Of a stretch of DNA of 8,590 nucleotides, positions 1 to 5,303 are shown piece after piece (position 1 is the first letter of the stretch; each line of letters begins with the position of its first letter). Position numbers and translations under genes: made by a program. This stretch comes from Mobilicoccus sp032100225. GTDB taxonomy: Bacteria; Actinomycetota; Actinomycetes; Actinomycetales; Dermatophilaceae. The notes beneath the pieces are model-generated. The model saw only the letters and a program-made list of their open reading frames with translations. It made no database searches and was not told the origin of the DNA. The stretch lies in contig DAMDJY010000149.1 of the NCBI GenBank assembly GCA_032100225.1, positions 1 to 8,590 of the forward strand, given 5' to 3'.

Positions 1-17
1 CCCGGATGTTTCATCGG
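1..17 (+). repeat. IS1380 left terminal inverted repeat
   Basis: CCCGGATGTTTCATCGG pairs with the inverted sequence at 1750-1766 (13 of 17 identities). The same stretch can also fold on itself (GATG/CATC with a TTT loop). The boundary is inferred. Confidence 0.55.
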
Positions 18-794
18 GTAGCGGCGTTGGCGTAGTCGGCGCCGTTGCCGTGTGAACAGGGGTGATTCTTGCAGGTGGGGACGACAGCGGCCGGGATGTC
101 GCTGCCGGTGGGCGTCGTCTTCCATGGACGAGGGCGGTGCTGGGGTCGGAGGGATTCGTCGGCCTGCTGCTCAGGGTGGGGCCAGGGCGGCGAGGTTGTT
201 CCAGGCGGTGGTGAACAGGGCTGCCCAAGCCGCGGTGTCTTTGATGTGCAGGGAGCGTTGCCGGCTCGTGCGGGCCAGGGTCGCGGCGATGGTGAACAGG
301 CGGTGCCGCAGCGTCTTGGGCTCCCACCGGCGCGCGGGGTGACCGTTCAGGGCGAGCATGGCCATCCAGGCGAGCAGGTCGTTCGCGAGTTGCACGATCA
401 GCAGCCAGATCCGGTTCTGATCGAAGCCCTGCAGGGGCAGATTGTTCAGGCCGGTGTCCTTGGCGATCCGGATCCGGTCCTCACAGCGGGCCCGTCGTCG
501 GTGTCGTAGCTCCAGGTCAGCCAGCTGCCCCCGGGTGGTGTTGGTGACGAACGCGGTCAGCCGGTACCCGTCGACGTCGGTGAAGCGCAGTTGCGCCCCC
601 GGGTGGGGACGTTCCCGACGCACGATGACCCGCAGGCCCGGCGGGTACCCCTTCAACGCCAGCAGGTCGGTGAACTCGGCCACATCGGCGCCCGCGCGGA
701 CCTGCCCGTCGGCGTTGTACGCGGGCTGCCACACGTGCTCAGGGATGAGCTTGTACAGCTGCGGGGTGTTGGCCGGGAGTGTCCACCCGATCGA

Positions 795-818
795 TGGGGG
801 CACCTCCCGCTTGCGGGG
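795..818 (+). repeat. Palindromic insert, copy 1 (24 bp, in frame)
   Basis: The unit begins TGGGGGCACC, then CCCGC TT GCGGG forms a hairpin. In the transposase frame it adds PRKREVPP between LSF and SIGW. Removing the 24 bases restores LSFSIGWTLP, as expected for this family. Confidence 0.75.
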
Positions 819-1062
819 GAACGACAGGCCCCGGCGGTGAACGAACCACAACAACTCCCGGGTGCCCCCGGCCCCATCGGCCCTGATCAGCACCTTCTTG
901 CCCGGCCGCGAGGGGTTGATGCCGGGGGCCGCCGCCAGAGCGGCCTTGATCACAGCCTCGTGGTCAGCGGTCGTGTTGGAGCCCGCGTTCCCCGGCCGCA
1001 GCAACATCGCCAACGGCTCACCTGTCCCGGCCGGTCCGTGGTCCACGAACGCGCACAACGGG

Positions 1063-1110
1063 AGGGGGCACCTCCCGCTGCGAAGATGGCGAAGCCATCG
1101 CAGCGGGGGA
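1063..1110 (+). repeat. Palindromic insert, copy 2 (long form, frame-breaking)
   Basis: It has the same outer sequence as copy 1 (GGGGGCACCTCCCGCT and AGCGGGGGA) but a longer stem-loop: CCCGCTGCGA pairs with TCGCAGCGGG around an inner ATGGC GAA GCCAT hairpin. The net gain against the expected coding sequence is about 46 nt, which explains the frame change of the transposase. Confidence 0.7.
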
Positions 1111-1596
1111 GAACCCGAAGCCCCTCTTGAACGTCGGGGCGGCCTGTTCCTTATCGGAGTGCGCCGTCACCAACGTCGCATCCAGGTCGATGACCAGCGG
1201 ATTCGCCGCTGACGTCTGATGGTTCGGAGCCTGCTGCCCGGCAAGGCGCCACACGTGCGAACGTGCCTGCGTACGCGCTTGGGCGATGACCTTCTCGACC
1301 TTGACGACCTCACCGGCCAGGGCGGCGATGGTGCGACTGATCGTGGCGTCCGAGGCCACCATCCCGTACACGCCCGGCTCGGCCCGCACCAACCCCGCAT
1401 CCCGGCAAGCGTCCCCACCCAGTGCGAGCGAGATCGCGAGATCCAGCAGCACCTTCGCCGGATCATGCCTGGCCAGCGGTTTACGCCACGGCGCCAGCGC
1501 ATCACTGAGGTACCGGTCGACCCCAGCGACACGAGCCGTCCTGGCCAGCAACGCTCCACCCGCGTGAGCAACCGCCGGGACAGCGGCAGCGTCGTC

Positions 1597-1620
1597 CCCC
1601 GCAAGCGGGAGGTGCCCCCA
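1597..1620 (-). repeat. Palindromic insert, copy 3 (24 bp, in frame)
   Basis: This is identical to copy 1 over 24 bases but in the opposite orientation. It adds eight codons (WGHLPLAG) near the transposase N-terminus. Removing it leaves HVRDDAAAVPAVAHAGG, which matches the spacing normal for the family. Confidence 0.75.
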
Positions 1621-1658
1621 TCGGACATGCGGATACAGACCGCTACGCTTACTCACCT

Positions 1659-1730
1659 GAGAAGTGCCCTTCGAACCTCGTGGATATCAGCTGTCGCAAG
1701 CGACATCCTTGCAGGTCAAGGGCACTTCTC
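1659..1730 (-). promoter_or_regulatory. Inverted repeat upstream of the IS1380 transposase start
   Basis: Perfect 13-base arms GAGAAGTGCCCTT (1659-1671) and AAGGGCACTTCTC (1718-1730) enclose a second small hairpin, TGTCGC AA GCGACA (1692-1705). In the transposase message the second arm ends 2 nt before the GTG start and contains the only SD-like AAGGG. Folding of a long transcript entering from outside would hide the start. The role is inferred by analogy with IS10 and IS50. Confidence 0.6.
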
Positions 1731-1749
1731 GCGTTCAGCGGTCACATCA

Positions 1750-1766
1750 CGGATGACATCTCCGGG
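1750..1766 (-). repeat. IS1380 right terminal inverted repeat
   Basis: Read on the minus strand from 1766 it is CCCGGAGATGTCATCCG, matching the window start at 13 of 17 positions. It lies directly next to the CTAG that also contains the end of the IS630 element. Confidence 0.55.
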
Positions 1767-1767
1767 C

Positions 1768-2865
1768 TAGTGTCGTGAGTCGTTGATTCGCTTGCAGTAC
1801 CCGGCGAGGGTTTCGAGGATCGCATCGGCGGTCTTGGTCCACACGAAGGGTCGCGGTTCTTGTTCCATTCTTGAGTCCAGGTGACGATGTCGCGTTCGAG
1901 TTCGACCACGGAGCGGTGCGTGGATCGCTTGAGTTTGCGGGTGGTGAGTTCGGCGAACCAGCGTTCGACGAGGTTGAGCCAGGACGCCGAGGTCGGGGTG
2001 AAGTGCAGCACGACCCGGGGATGCTTGAGCAGCCAGGCCTTCACGGCCGGGGTCTTGTGGGTGGCGTAGTTGTCCAGCACCAGGTGCAGGTCGAGCTCCT
2101 TGGGAGTGGCAGCATCGATCTCTCTGAGGAAGCGGAGGAACTCGGTGCTGCGGTGGCGGCGGTAGTTCCGCGCGATGACCGACCCGGAGATGATGTCCAT
2201 CGCCGCGAACAGCGTCGTCGTGCCGTGTCGCACGTAGTCGTGTGTGGCCCGCGCCGGCGTGGTCGGCATCATCGGCAGGATCGGATCGGATCGGATCGGA
2301 GCGGTCCGGTCCAGCGCCTGCACCTGGGACTTCTCATCCACGGCCAGGACCAGAGCGTTCTCCGGCGGCGACATGTACAACCCGACGATGTCGCGGACCT
2401 TGTCCACGAAGTCGGGGTCCTTGGACAGCTTCCAGGAGTCCACCGCATGCGGTTTGAGCCCGAAGGCCCGCCAGATTCGGGACACCTGAGTCTGGTTCAG
2501 TCCCTGGTCGGCGGCCATCGATCGCGTCGACCAGTGCGTGTCCCCGTTCGGTGGGGCATCCTGCAGCGTCCGCGTAATCAACGCGTTGATCTGCTCATCG
2601 GTCAGCTTGCGCGGCTGCCCCGGCCGCGGCGCATCCTCCAGCCCGTCCAGACGATCGGCCAGGAACCGGTCGCGCCACTTGGTCACCGTCGGCGCACTCA
2701 CCCCCAGCCGACGCGCCACGCCCGCCACCTGCGGATCATCGGCATACGCCAACACGATCGAAGCCCGCTGCACCAGCCTGGCCGACGACGTCGGCCGCTT
2801 GACCCACCCCGCCAACACCGCCCGCTCATACTCGGTCAACGCCAACGGTTTCGCTGCCCCCTGTG
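1768..2865 (-). mobile_element. IS630-family insertion sequence, 5' end missing
   Basis: The terminus at the transposase 3' side begins TAGTGTCGTGAGTCG at 1768, with the TA target dinucleotide of IS630 elements. No inverted copy of GTGTCGTGAGTC occurs at the transposase 5' side; the sequence there runs straight into the IS256 inverted repeat at 2866. The element therefore lacks one end and should not be mobile by itself. Confidence 0.7.
2278..2300 (+). repeat. GGATC pentanucleotide tandem repeat in the IS630 transposase gene
   Basis: There are 4.6 perfect copies of GGATC. In the transposase frame they give RTAPIRSDPILPMMP where the family normally has RTAPILPMMP, an expansion of 15 nt (three units) that keeps the frame. 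It lies shortly after the first catalytic Asp. Confidence 0.85.
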
Positions 2866-2889
2866 GAGCAATTGTCAAGACCTGTGGAT
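2866..2889 (+). repeat. IS256 left terminal inverted repeat
   Basis: GAGCAAT, then eight less conserved bases, then CCTGTGGAT. It matches the inverted right end at 20 of 24 positions. Confidence 0.8.
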
Positions 2890-2894
2890 CGGGG

Positions 2895-4175
2895 TCACGC
2901 GGCGTGAGTGTCGCCGCGTGAGGTGTGGTCGTCGGGTCGTTCGAGGAGGACGCCGTTCTTGAAGGTGGCTCCGGCTCTGACGAGGGCGACGAGGTGGGGC
3001 GCGTTCACGGCTCGCCAGCGGGCTTGGGCGGACTGGATGAGCTTGAACGCCATCGCGACCCCGGCAGCGCGGGAGCCGGGGCCCTTGGTGACCCGCTGCC
3101 GCAGCCGGAGGGTGGCGAACGTGCTCTCGATCGGGTTCGTGGTCCGTAGGTGGACCCAGTGCTCGGCGGGGTAGTCGTAGAACGCGAGGAGTTCGGCGAG
3201 GTCGTCGGTGATCTTCGCGACCGCCTTGGGCCACTTGGTCCCGTAGTTCGCAGCGAACCGTCGGACCGCCTTCTCGGCGTGGCTGCGGTTTTCGGCGTTC
3301 CAGATCTCGCTGAGTGCGGCCTTGGCCCCGGCCTGGGCCGACTTCGGCAGCGCGTTCAATATGTTGGCGATCTTGTGGAACCAACACCGCTGCTCACGAG
3401 TCTGCGGGAACACCTGGCGTAGCGCGGCCCAGAACCCCAGCGCGCCATCGCCGATGGCCAGCACCGGTGCCTGCATGCCGCGGTCACGGGCCGAGCGCAG
3501 CAGGTCCAGCCACGACTGCGTCGACTCCCGGTGCCCGTCGTCCAGGGCGATGAGTTCCTTGGTGCCATCGGCGCGCACCCCGATCATCACCAACAGGCAC
3601 ACCCGGTCGGCCTCGAGGCGGACCTTGAGGTGGATGCCGTCGACCCACACGTACACGAAGTCAGTCTCAGTCAGGGACCGCTCGGTGAACGCGGCGGCCT
3701 CGGCCTGCCAGTCCTTGGTCAACCGGGTGATCGTCGCCGCCGACAACCCAGCACTCGAACCAAGGAACTGCTCCAACGCCGGCACGAAATCCGACGTGGA
3801 CAGTCCATGCAGGTACAGCAGCGGCAACACCTCGGCCACGCCCGGGGACTTACGGCACCAGGCCGACAAGATCGCCGAAGCGAACCGGCGCCGCTCACCC
3901 GTGACCGGATCGACGCGCTTGTCGTTCAGCCGAGGCTGCCGGACCGCCACAGCGCCCGCGGCCGTGGTCACCTCCCGAGGCTCGTGGTACCCGTTGCGGA
4001 CCACCAAACGGTGCCCCTCCTCATCGACCTGATCGGTGTGAGCCTCAATGTAGGCGGCCACCTCGGCCTGCAACGCCGCCGCCAGCATCTTCCGCGCGCC
4101 CTCGCGGGCGAGTTCATCCAACAGCGACCCGGCAGGCTCGTTGGTCGTCGGCTCGTCCTGGACTACGGTGAGCAT
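2895..4175 (-). CDS. IS256-family (mutator-type) transposase
   Basis: This 426-residue DDE transposase is full length for the family. Catalytic residues are Asp179 (VYVWVDGIHLK), Asp243 (LAIGDGALGFW) and Glu350 (TTNPIESTFATLR), with the family's C-x2-H motif at Cys264-His267 (RCWFHKIANIL). The N-terminal third (REGARKMLAAALQAEVAAYIE) is the usual DNA-binding region. The ATG at 4175 is supported by AAAGG at 4183-4187, 7 nt upstream on the minus strand. That SD sits in one arm of a long inverted repeat (4176-4260), so translation may be reduced on transcripts starting outside the element. The frame has no breaks, and this is the only transposase in the window that looks functional. It could supply movement to related IS256 copies elsewhere. 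Confidence 0.95.
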   Translation of the reverse strand: MLTVVQDEPTTNEPAGSLLDELAREGARKMLAAALQAEVAAYIEAHTDQVDEEGHRLVVRNGYHEPREVTTAAGAVAVRQPRLNDKRVDPVTGERRRFASAILSAWCRKSPGVAEVLPLLYLHGLSTSDFVPALEQFLGSSAGLSAATITRLTKDWQAEAAAFTERSLTETDFVYVWVDGIHLKVRLEADRVCLLVMIGVRADGTKELIALDDGHRESTQSWLDLLRSARDRGMQAPVLAIGDGALGFWAALRQVFPQTREQRCWFHKIANILNALPKSAQAGAKAALSEIWNAENRSHAEKAVRRFAANYGTKWPKAVAKITDDLAELLAFYDYPAEHWVHLRTTNPIESTFATLRLRQRVTKGPGSRAAGVAMAFKLIQSAQARWRAVNAPHLVALVRAGATFKNGVLLERPDDHTSRGDTHAA

Positions 4176-4260
4176 GAGCGCACCTTTCTGAACCAGCGCG
4201 CCAACGCCGGTCCTGATCAGAGTTCCGTTACACGCAGATCATCCTCGGGAAGGTGCGCTC
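4176..4260 (-). promoter_or_regulatory. Inverted repeat covering the IS256 transposase SD
   Basis: Perfect 11-base arms GAGCGCACCTT (4176-4186) and AAGGTGCGCTC (4250-4260) are separated by 63 nt. In the transposase message the downstream arm holds most of the AAAGG ribosome site and abuts the ATG. A transcript starting upstream of 4260 could fold and mask it; one starting inside the loop would lack the first arm. The role is inferred. Confidence 0.55.
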
Positions 4261-4285
4261 CCCCACGCCCACCCCACCGAGGGCC

Positions 4286-4309
4286 ATCCACAGGTTCTGA
4301 TCATTGCTC
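4286..4309 (-). repeat. IS256 right terminal inverted repeat
   Basis: On the plus strand it reads ATCCACAGG at the inner side and ATTGCTC at the outer side, the inverse of the left repeat with four mismatches. Confidence 0.8.
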
Positions 4310-4357
4310 GGCTGCCTGTCACCCACCGCACTGAGTCTTTCCGCCATTCCGGGGTAG

Positions 4358-4404
4358 GTCATCGGCCGATCGGACACGACTTCCCTGACCGAACGGCCGA
4401 TGAC
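4358..4404. promoter_or_regulatory. Inverted repeat, possible operator upstream of the SUMF1 gene
   Basis: Perfect 11-base arms GTCATCGGCCG (4358-4368) and CGGCCGATGAC (4394-4404) have a 25-bp spacer. They lie 53 bp before the preferred start of the SUMF1-domain gene. Each arm contains an ATG pointing outward. It could be a regulator-binding site or an mRNA hairpin; which one cannot be decided here. Confidence 0.4.
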
Positions 4405-4456
4405 ATCCAGTTCGGAGGCATGCGACGGGGCGCAGTTCGTCGTGCAGGGAGTGCGG

Positions 4457-5269
4457 ATGCGGCACGCGCTCGCGGATCGCACGAATGGCGTCAACCCAGC
4501 AGCGCTGGGGTGGGTGCGCAGCACACTTCACATGGGCGACGATGGGTCGGTGCTGATCGACATGGTGACGGTTCCGCCCATGGGCCCTGCCTTCGAGACG
4601 ATCATCGACCGGCGCACTGGGCACTCGTGGTCGGTAGAGGTCGACCCGTTCCTCATCGCCACCACCCCCGTCACGGTCGAGACGTGGGCCAAGGTCTACG
4701 GCCAGACGTTGCCGGACCTCGACCCTTCACTGCCCAAGGTGGACGTGACCTGGCGAGAAGCCGTCCTGTTCTGCAACGCCCTCTCCGAGGTCGAAGGCCT
4801 CACTGCGGCCTACACCGTGACCGAGCAGCAGGCGCGCTCTGCCACTGGTTGGCGCCCCCACGACGAGCCGGAGCCAGACAGCTGGCATGTCGAATGGAAC
4901 CGCGCGGCTGATGGATACCGGCTCCCGACCGAGGCCGAGTGGCAGGTCGCCTGCCGCGCCGGCACCACAGGCCCGCACTACGGCAACCTGGCCGACATCG
5001 CCTGGTACGAGGCGACCACCGAAACCGGGCCACGTCCCGTCGCACAGAAGAAGCCGAACGCCTGGGGGCTCTACGACACCCTCGGCGGAGTGTGGGAATG
5101 GTGCTGGGACCTGTATGACGAAGCCGTCTACGGCCCCTACCGCGTGATTCGCGGCGGAGGTTGGAGCGACCCCCACTGGAGCTGCCGTGCGGGAGTGCGC
5201 CGCAAGACCAACCCACAGGCATGCTTCGACGACTTGGGATTCCGTCTTGCCCGAAGTCAGCGGGGCTGA
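4457..5269 (+). CDS. SUMF1/FGE-domain protein (formylglycine-generating enzyme family)
   Basis: The SUMF1/FGE fold fills most of the protein (270 residues from this start). Family signatures appear in order: PFLIATTPVT, VTWREAVLFCNALSE, GYRLPTEAEWQVACRAGTT, WGLYDTLGGVWEWCWDLY, YRVIRGGGW, and DDLGFRLAR at the end. In true formylglycine-generating enzymes two cysteines spaced five apart bind copper. Here the first position is Asp (GGGWSDPHWSC) and only the second Cys remains. Activation of sulfatases is therefore unlikely, and no sulfatase gene is present. The start at 4457 is chosen because AGGGAG sits 5 nt upstream. ATG 4400 (19 residues longer, no SD) and ATG 4532 (shorter, just before VLIDMVTVP where the domain begins) are alternatives. 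The gene lies next to the IS stack and ends in a hairpin. Substrate unknown. Confidence 0.85.
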   Translation: MRHALADRTNGVNPAALGWVRSTLHMGDDGSVLIDMVTVPPMGPAFETIIDRRTGHSWSVEVDPFLIATTPVTVETWAKVYGQTLPDLDPSLPKVDVTWREAVLFCNALSEVEGLTAAYTVTEQQARSATGWRPHDEPEPDSWHVEWNRAADGYRLPTEAEWQVACRAGTTGPHYGNLADIAWYEATTETGPRPVAQKKPNAWGLYDTLGGVWEWCWDLYDEAVYGPYRVIRGGGWSDPHWSCRAGVRRKTNPQACFDDLGFRLARSQRG

Positions 5270-5288
5270 CCTTCAGGTCGGAGCCCCG
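5261..5288 (+). terminator. Strong hairpin at the stop codon of the SUMF1 gene
   Basis: CGGGGCTGACC pairs with GGTC..AGCCCCG around a TTCA loop: an 11-bp stem with a 2-nt GG bulge. It overlaps the TGA stop. No T-run follows, so it is a terminator-like or mRNA-stabilising hairpin. Confidence 0.5.
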
Positions 5289-5291
5289 GAC

Positions 5292-5303
5292 TAGGGTCGA
5301 ATT
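5292..5303 (+). promoter_or_regulatory. Candidate leaderless promoter -10 box of the methyltransferase gene
   Basis: TAGGGT at 5292-5297 fits TANNNT and is followed by exactly 6 nt and then GTG at 5304. The same bases could serve as a weak SD (AGGG). No clear -35 box is seen. Confidence 0.4.

Larger units (their letters stand above)
171..1656 (-). pseudogene. IS1380-family transposase, broken by an internal palindromic insertion
   Basis: This is a DDE transposase acting on the IS ends by cut-and-paste chemistry. The N-terminal part (GTG at 1656, MSKRSGLYP) reads to a stop at 1018. The C-terminal part continues in another frame from about 1058 to the TGA at 171. Candidate catalytic residues are Asp157 or Asp159 in PLVIDLDATLV of the first part, then Asp61 (LIRADGAGG) and Glu193 (RCEDRIRIAKDTGL) of the second part, so the full domain is present across both pieces. 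The frames part exactly where a roughly 46-nt palindromic insert interrupts the GFGF..CAFVDHG region; 46 is not a multiple of three. Two further 24-nt copies of the same palindrome add eight codons each without breaking the frame (first-part residues about 13-20, second-part residues 81-88). The product is probably inactive as written. Confidence 0.85.
1..1766 (-). mobile_element. IS1380-family insertion sequence, apparently full length
   Basis: The element is about 1.77 kb and carries one transposase gene on the minus strand. The outer ends match as imperfect inverted repeats: the first 17 bases of the window against the reverse complement of 1750-1766 agree at 13 of 17 positions, both beginning CCCGGA. 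About 170 bases beyond the transposase stop codon (1-170) are non-coding and hold no other gene. The right end is followed at once by CTAG (1767-1770), a plausible 4-bp target duplication, but the matching left copy would lie outside the window. The family call rests on the transposase; the exact ends are inferred from the repeat match. Confidence 0.75.
1767..2878 (-). pseudogene. IS630-family transposase, truncated start and frameshifted C-terminus
   Basis: The protein is a DDE transposase with an N-terminal helix-turn-helix (about residues 47-72, VAGVARRLGVSAPTVTKWRD) and catalytic residues Asp181 (LAVDEKSQVQ), Asp269 (LVLDNYATHK) and Glu305 (SWLNLVERWF). The open frame starts with a TTG at 2878, which lies inside the IS256 terminal repeat, so the native start has probably been lost. 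After EWNKN (about residue 341) a 1-nt deletion near 1854-1856 changes the frame. The other frame continues RPFVWTKTADAILETLAGY and ends RINDSRH at the TAG of 1767-1769, the expected C-terminus. As written, the open frame instead reads on into the IS1380 end and stops at 1742. An IRSDP insertion follows RTAP (residues about 195-199). Confidence 0.85.
2866..4309 (-). mobile_element. IS256-family insertion sequence, complete
   Basis: The element is 1444 bp, a normal length for IS256, and is bounded by 24-bp inverted repeats (2866-2889 and 4286-4309, 20 of 24 identical, both starting GAGCAAT). It carries one intact transposase gene. No 8- or 9-bp target duplication is visible: the left flank is IS630 sequence (CCCCTGTG) and the right flank is GGCTGCCT. 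This suggests a rearrangement or adjacent deletion after insertion. Confidence 0.85.

Noticed and set aside
856..878. CTCCCGGGTGCCCCC, possible fourth palindromic insert
   Set aside because: It encodes the expected GAGGTRELLW of the transposase, and nothing is inserted relative to the family.
795..1620. CRISPR array (the GCAAGCGGG hairpin resembles type I-E repeats)
   Set aside because: The three copies are hundreds of bases apart, in both orientations and inside a coding region; there are no regular spacers and no cas genes.
1871..2962. Long plus-strand open frame of 363 codons
   Set aside because: It lies antisense to the IS630 transposase and runs into the IS256 element; its composition is a high-GC shadow with no domain.
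4213..4232. TGT..GATC similarity taken at first as the IS256 right end (4232)
   Set aside because: Only about 9 of 18 positions matched; the GAGCAAT repeats at 2866 and 4309 match at 20 of 24 and give a better element length.
3531..4334. Plus-strand open frame opposite the IS256 transposase
   Set aside because: Antisense shadow of a well-supported transposase; no recognisable motif.
4228..4524. Minus-strand open frame across the IS256 end and the SUMF1 gene start
   Set aside because: Most of it is the non-coding IS end plus the reverse of the SUMF1 gene; only the short MTYPGMAERL start is kept as a weak note.
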